NCBI GenBank assembly: GCA_900489925.1
Contig: UEHQ01000051.1
Span: forward strand, 1 to 48,223
DNA from: Hyphomicrobiales bacterium
Lineage (GTDB): Bacteria > Pseudomonadota > Alphaproteobacteria > Rhizobiales > Rhizobiaceae
Direction: 5' to 3'
Length of the DNA: 48,223 nucleotides
Part shown: piece after piece, positions 24,830-32,152 of the stretch
How positions within the stretch are numbered: position 1 is the stretch's first letter
Layout: every line of letters starts with the position of its first letter
Made by a program: the position numbers and the translations under genes
The notes under the pieces: model-generated
What the model was told of the DNA's origin: nothing
The model's input: the letters and a program-made list of their open reading frames with translations, nothing else
Database searches by the model: none

Positions 24830-24946
24830 CGGAGCCGCGCACTCCTCCTCCCAGCGCACTCCGATAGACTGATGACACTCCTCCTCCCAGTCGTCAGTCA
24901 CCTACACAACGCCCACCGGATCCTCCCCCGGTGGGCGTTTTCGTTT
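24830..24946 (+). ncRNA. Cuckoo/CcsR-like sRNA with anti-SD loops
   Basis: The stretch folds into three hairpins. Hairpin 1 (24830-24863) pairs CGGA and GCGC segments around the loop ACTCCTCCTCCCA. Hairpin 2 (24867-24899) has a 10-bp stem GACTGATGAC/GTCGTCAGTC with one G-T pair and the identical loop. Hairpin 3 is a terminator: CGCCCACCGG (24910-24919), loop ATCCTCCC, CCGGTGGGCG (24928-24937), then TTTTCGTTT. Loops with CUCCUCCC complement Shine-Dalgarno sequences. Two such loops plus a terminator, next to DUF1127 genes, define the alphaproteobacterial 'cuckoo' family that includes the CcsR stress RNAs of Rhodobacter. By analogy it would bind mRNA start regions, or a protein that reads this motif, during stress. 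Exact ends are inferred. Confidence 0.8.
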
Positions 24947-25240
24947 GCTCCGCCGCGACGCGCGCCCGGCAAAGGTGTAAGGAGCCACAGGGCCTGCGGG
25001 ATTCTATTGGCAGGAGACCAGGCCGACTTCTCCAAAAATCAGGAATTCTGCCTATCCGTTAGTCAAAAGCGGCGAAAATAGCCCGATTCAGCCATTAAGA
25101 AATGCAACGACTGCATAGGTGCTCTGAAATCTTGGCTCTGTTAGTTCTTCGCAGCGCAACATATATTGCGGTCATCGAATTGGAAGTCAGCGCCGATGGG
25201 CGGCAGCTGGCAGACGCAACCCTCGGAAAGGGGACTTAAA

Positions 25241-25384
25241 ATGAACCTCACACGCTCTTTCAACAACTGGCGCAAGTATCGTCAGACCGTCAGCGAACTC
25301 GGCCGCATGACCAACCGTGAGCTGCACGACCTCGGCATCGACCGCTCCGACATTCATCGCGTTGCTCGCGAGGCAACCCGCTAA
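25241..25384 (+). CDS. DUF1127 small protein (first copy)
   Basis: This 47-residue basic protein is a single DUF1127 domain. A first helix (FNNWRKYRQTVSELGRMT) leads to the signature NRELHDLGIDRSDIHRVARE. Small DUF1127 proteins bind RNA and tune sRNA maturation and phosphate or stress responses in Agrobacterium and Rhodobacter; the exact role here is inferred. The ATG has a strong AAAGGGGA ribosome binding site. It lies about 295 bases after the cuckoo-like sRNA, on the same strand. Its 3' untranslated region contains a further hairpin with a CCUCCC loop and a terminator, as in Rhodobacter, where CcsR RNAs are processed from the transcript of a DUF1127 gene. It is about half identical to the second copy. 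Confidence 0.9.
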   Translation: MNLTRSFNNWRKYRQTVSELGRMTNRELHDLGIDRSDIHRVAREATR

Positions 25385-25390
25385 TACATA

Positions 25391-25418
25391 GCGATCAGCT
25401 TCCTCCCGAGCAGATCGC
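25391..25418 (+). ncRNA. 3'UTR hairpin with CCUCCC loop
   Basis: Seven bases after the DUF1127 stop codon GCGATC-A-GCT pairs with AGC-A-GATCGC, leaving the loop TCCTCCCG. The loop motif is the same anti-Shine-Dalgarno core as in the upstream sRNA. With the terminator at 25428-25460 it could be released as a short 3'UTR-derived sRNA. Confidence 0.6.
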
Positions 25419-25427
25419 CTTATTGAA

Positions 25428-25460
25428 ACACCCGCTGCCTCAGGCCGCGGGTGTTTTCTT
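25428..25460 (+). terminator. Terminator of the first DUF1127 gene
   Basis: ACACCCGC (25428-25435) pairs with GCGGGTGT (25447-25454), followed by TTTCTTTTG. The loop itself contains a small GCC/GGC pairing. Confidence 0.8.
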
Positions 25461-25588
25461 TTGTCCACCAGCTGGATACCGCTCTGGTTGCGGCCAACTC
25501 CCGTGTCTTGCGCTTGCTCAAAAAATGACGACTGCTCATTGGGTGAGCATCATATGCACAATTGCATGGCAGGCGACTAATATTTGCA

Positions 25589-25617
25589 CTGCACAATATG
25601 GCTGCAGAAGCCTATAT
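25589..25617 (+). promoter_or_regulatory. Possible promoter of the second DUF1127 gene
   Basis: CTATAT (25612-25617) is the alphaproteobacterial -10 consensus. CTGCAC 17 bases upstream is a weak -35 (four of six matches to CTTGAC). Transcription would start near 25625, giving a leader of about 55 bases. The long AT-containing region before it holds no gene. Confidence 0.35.
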
Positions 25618-25680
25618 AAGCGTCAACCACGTTCGAGCGGCAATGACGCCGCCCACGATTGTCATTCTGAGGAAACGACC

Positions 25681-25824
25681 ATGAACCCTATTCGCATTGC
25701 AAAGAGCTGGATCAGCTACCGCCGTACGCTTACCGAACTTGCCAGCCTGTCGAACCAGACGCTGTCCGACATCGGTGTCAACCGCTACGAAATCCGCAAC
25801 ATCGCTTCCCGCGCATTCCGCTAA
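25681..25824 (+). CDS. DUF1127 small protein (second copy)
   Basis: This 47-residue DUF1127 domain protein has the same length as the first copy and the same pattern: helix IAKSWISYRRTLTELASLS, then NQTLSDIGVNRYEIRNIASRA. Ribosome binding site GAGGAAA precedes the ATG at 25681. It has its own promoter region and its own strong terminator, so the pair is expressed separately although they are tandem paralogues. The first copy is more charged at the C-terminus (RVAREATR) than this one (NIASRAFR), which may mean different partners. Its 3' untranslated region lacks a CCUCCC loop, unlike the first copy. The role, as for the family, is probably RNA binding in stress or nutrient adaptation. Confidence 0.9.
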   Translation: MNPIRIAKSWISYRRTLTELASLSNQTLSDIGVNRYEIRNIASRAFR

Positions 25825-25845
25825 TAGCGAGTGCGTGAAGCTTCC

Positions 25846-25876
25846 AAAACGGCGCCATGATGGCGCCGTTTTGCGT
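25846..25876 (+). terminator. Terminator of the second DUF1127 gene
   Basis: AAAACGGCGCCAT (25846-25858) and ATGGCGCCGTTTT (25860-25872) form a perfect 13-bp palindrome with a U-rich end. The symmetry lets it also act on the minus strand, but the convergent GMC gene ends about 75 bases away. Confidence 0.85.
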
Positions 25877-25948
25877 TTCCGGCCTATTGCTTGCCTTGAT
25901 CGCCCTAGATCGCGGTGAGCGCTCCTGGATCGCACAGGACGAGATCAA

Positions 25949-27532
25949 TTATTGTGCCGACGCAGGCATCACCAAGCGAGGAACGTCTTGATCCTCGTTC
26001 GTACCCATTCTGGACAGAGATTGCGCGATATACTGGCCGACACGCAGGGCATTCGCCGCGATCGTCAAGCTCGGATTGGTTCCCCCGCTGCTGGGAAAAA
26101 ACGAACCATCGACGACAAACAGATTTGCAAGATCGTGGGCCTGATTGTTCGCATTCAAGACCGACGACTCAGGATTGTCGCCAAACCGGCACGTGCCGCA
26201 AGCATGACCGTAGTTCAGGTTTTGCCCTGTGCTGAGCAAGAACATCCGATGACCGGAAAAGGCGCGACGATAGAGTTGTCGGAACCGCGCAATTCGATCC
26301 TTTAACTCGTCACGCGACGTGTAGCGAAAGCGAATCTCACCGGCTGCCGGCGAGCCCGTCAAGACTTGGTTCTCCCAATATGGTCGGTCTTCCATGATCG
26401 AGGCGAAGATCGTAGCGCGCCCAAAAAACAAGGAGCCCAGGAAAGCAGGAATATGCAAGAGCGGCCTCAGCGATCGGGGCAATCGCAAGCGGCCCGTATC
26501 AAACCGCTCCTTCAGATACTGCAGAATGTTCGAACGGCCAGCGGTAAGCCCGGTCGATTGTATCTGGCCCAACTTTTCGCCTTGGTGCCAATAGAAGTCA
26601 CGAAAGCCGATCGATTTCGCCGGCGACGAAACCCTGCCTCCACGGCGTGGCCAGACGGCGATAAAGTCGGAGATGTGGAACATCAAATTGCGTCCCACCA
26701 AACCCGATGAATTGGCGATTCCATTTGGCCAAAGCGGGCTCGCGGAGCCGAGCATCAGAACAGGTGTCGACAGCGCGCCGGCTGCGAGGACATAGATCGT
26801 CGCCTTTACCTCGAATTCCCGCCCATCCTGCTGACACAGAAGGCCCGTCACTTCATTCGGACCGGCCCCGATGCGCTTGGCAACGCACCTCGAAAGCAGA
26901 TGCACCCCGCCTGATCTGATGGCCGGATCGAGAAAGGCATCGTATGCATTCATCTTGCCGCCACGGGAATCGCTGTCGCCGGCGGTACGCAGCTCATATG
27001 GGTTCATGCCGTTGGAACGCAGCGATGCGAAGAAATGACGGTCGGTTGCATTCAGCGGAACGGTATTCTGAAGTTCCTCGGCATCCGACTGCAAGGGATC
27101 CCGACCGCCACGTGCCTTGAGGCATTCTTCCGCAAGGCGGTAAAACGGCGTCAGGTCGTCGTAAGAGATCGGCCATGAAGGTGTTGGATTGCCGCGATCG
27201 TCTGCTCTCCTGAAATCATCGCGCTGAAAGCGCTCGAGAGTGCCACCGTATAGAATCGTGGAGCCGCCCAGGCCGCACCCCAAGGCGGGAAAGAATCTGA
27301 CCTTGGAAGCATCGACTGTTGCTTCAACGGGGTGAGGCCAAAGGCCCGCGAGCATCCGCGTCTCGGGATCGAAGCTCTCGTCGTCCGAGGCGTCTTTGTC
27401 GACTTCAGCCTCGCCCTTTTCAACGATCAGAACGCTAAATCCGGAAAGGGCAAGGGAATAGGCCAAAGCAGATCCGCCCATGCCCGCCCCAACGATCGCC
27501 ACATCCCATCGCTCCGAACTCAAGTCGCACAT
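25949..27532 (-). CDS. GMC-family FAD oxidoreductase
   Basis: This 527-residue flavoprotein has the glucose-methanol-choline layout. The FAD motif VAIVGAGMGGSALAYSLALSG is at about residues 11-31, GGSTILYGGTLERF near 95 is the second flavin loop, and the C-terminal GMC domain ends with HACGTCRFG, VVDGSFFPSSGGTNPSLTIAANALR. The asparagine of the usual His-Asn catalytic pair is present in GGTNPS and the histidine lies in HACGTC. Such enzymes oxidise alcohols or sugars with FAD; sorbitol, gluconate and cholesterol oxidases are relatives, and the substrate cannot be told here. There is no signal peptide, so it is cytoplasmic unless a partner exports it. I use the ATG at 27532 with GGGGGG upstream. 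It stands alone, opposite the DUF1127 genes. Confidence 0.85.
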   Translation of the reverse strand: MCDLSSERWDVAIVGAGMGGSALAYSLALSGFSVLIVEKGEAEVDKDASDDESFDPETRMLAGLWPHPVEATVDASKVRFFPALGCGLGGSTILYGGTLERFQRDDFRRADDRGNPTPSWPISYDDLTPFYRLAEECLKARGGRDPLQSDAEELQNTVPLNATDRHFFASLRSNGMNPYELRTAGDSDSRGGKMNAYDAFLDPAIRSGGVHLLSRCVAKRIGAGPNEVTGLLCQQDGREFEVKATIYVLAAGALSTPVLMLGSASPLWPNGIANSSGLVGRNLMFHISDFIAVWPRRGGRVSSPAKSIGFRDFYWHQGEKLGQIQSTGLTAGRSNILQYLKERFDTGRLRLPRSLRPLLHIPAFLGSLFFGRATIFASIMEDRPYWENQVLTGSPAAGEIRFRYTSRDELKDRIARFRQLYRRAFSGHRMFLLSTGQNLNYGHACGTCRFGDNPESSVLNANNQAHDLANLFVVDGSFFPSSGGTNPSLTIAANALRVGQYIAQSLSRMGTNEDQDVPRLVMPASAQ

Positions 27533-27747
27533 GGTACCCCCCGCACGCATACACAACGCTCACTAAGCCGACGAAGTATATCGATGCGACGCGGCGATGA
27601 TAGCTGCCTGGATCCTATACTAATTGTGAAAGACCGCCTGCTTTTGGATGTATCCATGTCCTATACATTCGACTCTGGCTCGATGGTGCTCACTCGACAC
27701 AATGCGCTAAGCCGTGTTGGAACAATCAGTGAGGCCAGCCATTAATC

Positions 27748-27850
27748 AGGCAGCGGCGTTGCTCCCGTGGCGTTGCTTCGGCAGGCGGTCACGAGGGCCG
27801 CTGGCTGGAAATGTCAGCCCGGTGTCGGTCCCTCCGCACCGGGCTTTCCT
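27748..27850 (+). ncRNA. Candidate sRNA ending in a strong terminator
   Basis: GGAAC-N16-CATT (27719-27743) could start a transcript near 27750. The following bases can fold through GC-rich repeats, and AGCCCGGTG (27816-27824) pairs with CACCGGGCT (27837-27845) before TTCCTTTCC. The terminator loop contains CCCTCC, again complementary to Shine-Dalgarno sequences. No open frame is present. The 5' end is a guess and the promoter has one mismatch. Confidence 0.35.
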
Positions 27851-28003
27851 TTCCGAGGGCAGGTTCCCGATGTAGTACTACTGCCGAGGTAACCTTACCG
27901 ACTAACCATCCATCAAGGTTGGAATTGCACGCATATTTCAAATCGCTAACGTCTCGATAGCGGTAGGAAGGCAGCCGTGGTCCGATGGGGTCGGATCGGT
28001 AGG

Positions 28004-28039
28004 AGCCCGTCCTGGCTCGGGCCCAGGGCGGGCTTTTTC
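28004..28039 (+). terminator. Orphan intrinsic terminator
   Basis: AGCCCGTCCTGG (28004-28015) pairs with CCAGGGCGGGCT (28023-28034) with one G-T pair, then TTTTTCA. No gene ends just before it, so it must close an unannotated plus-strand transcript starting between about 27850 and 27980. Confidence 0.65.
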
Positions 28040-28182
28040 ACGTGCGATATCCCCATGGAACGCGCCTTGGCGCTCTTTTGGCGGATCGCGTTGGCCGGAG
28101 CCCCAAAGCTCTGGACGAGCCCCTTGTGAGCCGAAGCAATCTGCTGCCCCATACAGAAAAAGCGACTTCCTTGCCGGTGCAC

Positions 28183-28207
28183 GGAACCTTTTTCTGAAAG
28201 CCGCGTT
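28183..28207 (+). promoter_or_regulatory. EcfG/RpoE2-type general-stress promoter
   Basis: GGAAC (28183-28187) and CGTT (28204-28207) are separated by exactly 16 bases, matching the alphaproteobacterial general-stress sigma consensus without mismatch. The start would be near 28215, about 130 bases before the DUF2934 start codon. Confidence 0.65.
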
Positions 28208-28279
28208 TTATGTCTGCAACGCACGCCCCAAACACGTTGCGCGCATGGCTGGCAACCGCCCTAAGTGCCAGCCGACTTC

Positions 28280-28310
28280 AAAGCCCGGTGCTCCCCTAGC
28301 GCCGGGCTTT
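28280..28310 (+). promoter_or_regulatory. Terminator-like hairpin inside the DUF2934 leader
   Basis: AAAGCCCGGTGC (28280-28291) and GCGCCGGGCTTT (28299-28310) pair with one wobble around TCCCCTA. It lies between the stress promoter and the DUF2934 start. Either it attenuates the gene or it ends a short RNA of about 95 nt. Confidence 0.5.
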
Positions 28311-28345
28311 CATCTGTCAGCCGCGGAACCAAGCCGGAGGCTCCA

Positions 28346-28612
28346 ATGAACGATCGCGAAAAAGCTACAAGAGAACGCGCCTATTCAATCTGGGAACGCG
28401 AAGGCAGGCCGGAAGGCCGGCATACAGACCATTGGCTGCAGGCTGAACACGAGATCAGCCACTCAGCCGACCAGTTGGAGGGTGACGATCTCCCACGACT
28501 TGATGCCATTCGTGAGGCCGTCAGGCAGCACACCGACAGCTTTATTGTCGCGGCGGATCTGGAGGACGCCGATCAGCGCGAGGCGGCTCCGGGTACACGC
28601 GAGCAGCCGTAG
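28346..28612 (+). CDS. DUF2934 protein under a stress promoter
   Basis: This 88-residue hydrophilic protein contains the DUF2934 signature at residues 8-35: TRERAYSIWEREGRPEGR and HWLQAEHE. The rest is acidic and probably disordered (ending DADQREAAPGTREQP). The family is frequent in Rhizobiales and Methylobacteria, often near stress genes, and its function is unknown. CGGAGG about six bases before the ATG at 28346 is a good ribosome binding site; the in-frame start at 28265 lies before the leader hairpin and is unlikely. The upstream GGAAC-N16-CGTT promoter predicts induction in the general stress response (inference from the promoter). Confidence 0.8.
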   Translation: MNDREKATRERAYSIWEREGRPEGRHTDHWLQAEHEISHSADQLEGDDLPRLDAIREAVRQHTDSFIVAADLEDADQREAAPGTREQP

Positions 28613-28880
28613 AGCGATTTACTGGGATCATGGAGGTCGCATCGTGCAAGAAGCATCAAGCTAGCGATCAGGGTCCAAGGGTCGAGGCAAGACGGTCTAT
28701 CCATATTTTGGGTACCCAATGGTTCTTTTATTTTTCACGCACCTCTGGTATGACTCATCTAGGATCGCGCGGGACACCCCCCCGGCCAATCGGGACACCA
28801 CTCCCAATGCCCCTGCGCGATCCGCTTCCCGATTGATCGTCTATATTAAGCGGGCCCACGGTCGCCGACCTATCGTTGGA

Positions 28881-29090
28881 TCAGCTCTGGCTAACAGCGT
28901 CCAATATCGACTTGCCGCTGCCGAGTTGCACTTCCTGATCTCGCGCCTTCACAAGATTTGAGAGACTTGCCTGTATCGACGCAAGCTTCTCCATCGCCTG
29001 ATCTTGAACGCCCACCTCGGGCACGACCGTCCGTCTTAGATCGAGCAACCGCTTCAATGCTTCATCGATATCGGTAACGTACTGGTTCAT
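28881..29090 (-). CDS. Small helical protein of unknown function
   Basis: The 69-residue product has a strong ribosome binding site (GGAGG six bases before the ATG at 29090). It is a predicted helical hairpin: IDEALKRLLDLRRTV, then QDQAMEKLASIQASLSNLVKARDQ, heptad-like with charged residues outside. I recognise no family. The frame continues upstream for 160 codons, but that part is the shadow of trmFO on the other strand, so the short start is right. The gene is divergent from trmFO, with 235 bp between, and has no neighbour on its own strand. The heptad pattern suggests a dimer or a partner-binding role only. Confidence 0.6.
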   Translation of the reverse strand: MNQYVTDIDEALKRLLDLRRTVVPEVGVQDQAMEKLASIQASLSNLVKARDQEVQLGSGKSILDAVSQS

Positions 29091-29325
29091 GATGTCCTCC
29101 GCTCGCTGGAGACTTCCCATTCTTGTTGAGGGAATTTGCCGCGCCGGGTTTGTGGCGGTCAAGAGCATCGCGCGCCGTTCGCCGAGCGGCCAGATGAAGG
29201 CCGGTTCCTTTTCCTTGTCGTCGACGCCCTGGGAGAACGCCGCGAACCCGACGAACGCCTGAAGATGTACCCGGTCGTTGATTCTTTCGGTTCCATGTCC
29301 CCGGCCGGCGTGATAATCAGCCGCC

Positions 29326-30759
29326 ATGAACACGACCTCCACTTCTTCCCCCATCCATGTCATCGGCGGCGGGCTCGCCGGCTCGGAAGCCGCATGGCAG
29401 ATCGCCAGCGCAGGCGTCCCCGTCGTCCTGCATGAAATGCGCGGTGTGCGCGGCACCGACGCCCACAAGTCGGACGGCCTTGCAGAGCTTGTCTGCTCGA
29501 ACTCGTTCCGCTCCGATGACGCGACCAGCAATGCCGTTGGCGTGATCCATGCCGAAATGCGGATGGCCGGATCGCTGATCATGGCCTGTGCCGACCGCCA
29601 TCAGGTTCCGGCAGGCGGAGCGCTCGCCGTCGATCGCGACGGGTTTTCCGACGCGGTGACCAAGGCAATCCACGACAATCCGCTGATCACCGTCGTTCGG
29701 GAGGAAATCACCGGTCTGCCGCCGAAGGAGTGGGGCCTGGCGATCGTCGCGACGGGACCACTGACTGCCCCTTCCCTTGCGCAAGCCATACAGGCCGAGA
29801 CCGGCGCTGACGCACTTGCCTTCTTCGATGCCATCGCGCCGATCGTGTACCGCGAGAGCATCGACATGGATATCTGCTGGTATCAGTCGCGCTACGACAA
29901 GGTCGGCCCGGGCGGCACCGGTAAGGATTACATCAATTGCCCCATGAACGAAGAGCAGTACAATGCCTTCGTGGATGCGCTGATCGCCGGCGACACCGTG
30001 GGCTTCAAGGAATGGGAAGGCACGCCATATTTCGATGGCTGCCTGCCGATCGAAGTGATGGCAGAGCGCGGCCGCGAGACGCTGCGCCACGGCCCGATGA
30101 AGCCGATGGGCCTCACCAATGCGCATAATCCGACAGTCAAGGCCTATGCGGTCGTCCAGCTGCGACAGGACAATGCGCTCGGCACGCTCTACAACATGGT
30201 TGGCTTCCAGACGAAGCTGAAATACGGCGCGCAGGCCGAGATCTTCCGGATGATTCCCGGCCTAGAGAACGCCGAGTTCGCGCGCCTCGGTGGCCTGCAC
30301 CGCAATACTTACATCAATTCGCCGACGCTGCTCGATTCGTCGCTGACCCTGAAGTCGCGGCCCGGCCTGCGCTTTGCCGGCCAGATCACTGGCTGCGAAG
30401 GCTATGTCGAAAGCGCGAGCGTCGGGCTGCTGGCCGGTCGTTTCGCAGCGGCAGAGCGCAAGGGCGAAGCGGTCTCGCTGCCACCGGCAACAACTGCCCT
30501 TGGCTCGCTCCTCGGCCACATCACCGGCGGCCATATCGTCACCGACGAAGAGCCCGGAAAGCGTTCGTTCCAGCCGATGAACATCAATTTCGGTCTTTTC
30601 CCGGAACTGCAGCCGGGTTCGATCGTCAAGCCGGAAGGCGTGAAGCGCTTCCGTGGCAAGGACAAGACGATCATGAAGCGTCAGTTGATCGCCAAGCGGG
30701 CGCTCGCCGATTGCGCAACCTGGCTCGGTCAGGCCGCGCCCTTGGCGGAAACGACCTGA
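29326..30759 (+). CDS. trmFO: tRNA (uracil-54-C5) methyltransferase TrmFO
   Basis: The 477-residue flavoenzyme makes ribothymidine at position 54 of tRNA using methylenetetrahydrofolate and FADH2. The FAD-binding motif IHVIGGGLAGSEAAWQIA opens the protein at residues 10-27. CSNSFRSDD is a family block with a conserved cysteine, and KPMGLTNAHNP and GRFAAAERKGE follow the TrmFO pattern. The folate-dependent enzyme occurs in bacteria that lack TrmA, as alphaproteobacteria mostly do. It is a single gene; the peroxiredoxin gene converges on it. Length matches the family (about 470). Confidence 0.93.
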   Translation: MNTTSTSSPIHVIGGGLAGSEAAWQIASAGVPVVLHEMRGVRGTDAHKSDGLAELVCSNSFRSDDATSNAVGVIHAEMRMAGSLIMACADRHQVPAGGALAVDRDGFSDAVTKAIHDNPLITVVREEITGLPPKEWGLAIVATGPLTAPSLAQAIQAETGADALAFFDAIAPIVYRESIDMDICWYQSRYDKVGPGGTGKDYINCPMNEEQYNAFVDALIAGDTVGFKEWEGTPYFDGCLPIEVMAERGRETLRHGPMKPMGLTNAHNPTVKAYAVVQLRQDNALGTLYNMVGFQTKLKYGAQAEIFRMIPGLENAEFARLGGLHRNTYINSPTLLDSSLTLKSRPGLRFAGQITGCEGYVESASVGLLAGRFAAAERKGEAVSLPPATTALGSLLGHITGGHIVTDEEPGKRSFQPMNINFGLFPELQPGSIVKPEGVKRFRGKDKTIMKRQLIAKRALADCATWLGQAAPLAETT

Positions 30760-30805
30760 CAGGAGGGTTGGCGGGCACTTGTTGTCCGCCACTATCTCGC
30801 GAAGG

Positions 30806-31471
30806 CTAACCGTGCGGCTGCGGCACGATGCGGATATAGGGCTTCGGTGACGTCCAGCCCTGCGGATACTGCTTTTTCGCGTCATCGTCCGAGACTGACC
30901 CGGCAATGAAGACGTCGTCGCCTTCCTTCCAGTTCACGGGCGTTGCAACCTTGTGCTTTGCGGTCAGCTGCAGGGAATCGATGACACGCAGCACTTCATC
31001 GAAATTCCGGCCTGTCGTCATCGGGTAGACCAGGATCAGCTTGATCTTCTTGTCGGGCCCGATCACGAAAACATTGCGGACAGTCTGATTGTCGGCCGCG
31101 GTACGCGTTGTCGGATCACCCGACACCAGCGCCGGCAGCATGTTGTAGCGCTTCGATACAGCGAAATCGACATCAGCGATCATCGGGTAGTTCGGCCTGA
31201 CGCCTTGTGTCTCCTCGATGTCCTTCAGCCAGCCCGCGTGCCGTTCCAACGGATCAACGGAAAGGCCGATGATCTTCACGCCGCGCCTGTCAAATTCCGG
31301 CTTGATCTTCGCCATATAGCCGAGCTCGGTCGTGCAGACGGGGGTAAAATCCTTCGGATGGGAAAACAGCACAGCCCAGGAATTGCCGATCCAGTTGTGG
31401 AAACTGATCGTTCCTTGCGTTGTCTGAGCTTCGAAATCCGGGGCGATATCATTGATTGCAAGCACCATCAT
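30806..31471 (-). CDS. 1-Cys peroxiredoxin, Prx6-like
   Basis: This 221-residue antioxidant enzyme reduces peroxides at C46 in HPKDFTPVCTTELG, the Prx motif PxxxTxxC. There is no resolving cysteine in the C-terminal part, and the long C-terminal extension (VNWKEGDDVFIAGSVSDDDAKKQYPQGW) is that of the Prx6 subfamily, so it is a one-cysteine type. The reductant is unknown. GGAGGC six bases before the ATG at 31471 is a good ribosome binding site; a second ATG directly follows. It converges on trmFO. No OxyR or thioredoxin gene is adjacent. Confidence 0.9.
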   Translation of the reverse strand: MMVLAINDIAPDFEAQTTQGTISFHNWIGNSWAVLFSHPKDFTPVCTTELGYMAKIKPEFDRRGVKIIGLSVDPLERHAGWLKDIEETQGVRPNYPMIADVDFAVSKRYNMLPALVSGDPTTRTAADNQTVRNVFVIGPDKKIKLILVYPMTTGRNFDEVLRVIDSLQLTAKHKVATPVNWKEGDDVFIAGSVSDDDAKKQYPQGWTSPKPYIRIVPQPHG

Positions 31472-31614
31472 GCGCCTCCATCGCGTTGTGAAACGGTTTC
31501 AAACATTCACCGGATGAGGCAAAATCTTGCGCCCATTTCCAATGTGAGGCAATGCTAAAAAACAACGCAGTGCAGCGCTTGACCACGCGATGGGCCGGCG
31601 ACGGCCGGCGCGGG

Positions 31615-32082
31615 CTAGTGACGATTGGCAGCCGTTGGATTGGTTGCCGGCAGCTCCTTGTCGGGATCGGCGACATAGTTGCCAAGCAGCCAGAGCGACA
31701 CTTCGGACGCCTCTCTTGGAGAGACAAACTCGAAGGTGGCGTTGTGATGGGGCGCATCCAGAAACTGGATGCTCAAGCCCCTGCCCGTTTCCGAGCTCAG
31801 CACCCGCACTCTTCCGGGCTCGATGACATGGCAGGAATAATGCCGCTGCATGTTGCGCATGAAGCCCGCCTTGTTGTCGTGAAGACGGACAAATACGGCC
31901 TGCCCATCGGCAGTCGCCTGCAACTGTCGGATCGCCTCGTTCGGAAAGGCGCGATTGAACTCGATGATCGCGAGCCCGGTATCGTGCAGGCCATCTTCCT
32001 GGTTCCGCGACGCCATGCGCGTGGAGACGACAGCAATGGCGATGACGATGGCGAATATGACGCACCAGACGATTATGCTCAC
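31615..32082 (-). CDS. Conserved membrane-anchored protein of unknown function
   Basis: This is a 155-residue protein with one N-terminal membrane segment at residues 2-22 (IIVWCVIFAIVIAIAVVSTR), uncleaved by any clear signal peptidase site. The soluble part has no recognised motif. It contains LIRLH-like and FVRLHDNKAGFMRNMQRHYSCHVIEPG segments and a C-terminal low-complexity tail (ATNPTAANRH). I do not recognise a family. A GTG start at 32082 has GGAGAAC seven bases upstream. It lies about 140 bp from the peroxiredoxin start and 70 bp after the NDUFAF6-like gene on the same strand, so it may be a late member of that operon. Confidence 0.7.
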   Translation of the reverse strand: MSIIVWCVIFAIVIAIAVVSTRMASRNQEDGLHDTGLAIIEFNRAFPNEAIRQLQATADGQAVFVRLHDNKAGFMRNMQRHYSCHVIEPGRVRVLSSETGRGLSIQFLDAPHHNATFEFVSPREASEVSLWLLGNYVADPDKELPATNPTAANRH

Positions 32083-32152
32083 GCCGTTCTCCGTTCAAAA
32101 CATGGCAGCAGCACTATCCATAATGCACGAGCCTTGCGCGAGTTTGAACCCA

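Larger units (their letters stand above)
27533..28345. other. Gene-free region with several transcription signals
   Basis: About 810 bp without a credible coding frame hold three strong terminator-like hairpins (27816-27845, 28004-28034, 28280-28310), a partly matching promoter at 27719-27743 and an exact GGAAC-N16-CGTT promoter at 28183-28207. The density of signals suggests one or more small RNAs in addition to the DUF2934 gene leader. Confidence 0.55.

Noticed and set aside
24632..24901. 89-codon minus-strand frame through the sRNA
   Set aside because: It exists only because the two repeated CUCCUCCC hairpins are open in that frame; the repeated EEECH-type segments follow from the RNA repeats.
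28630..28836. 68-codon plus-strand frame after the DUF2934 gene
   Set aside because: The frame contains a proline-rich, random-looking tail and no usable ribosome binding site.
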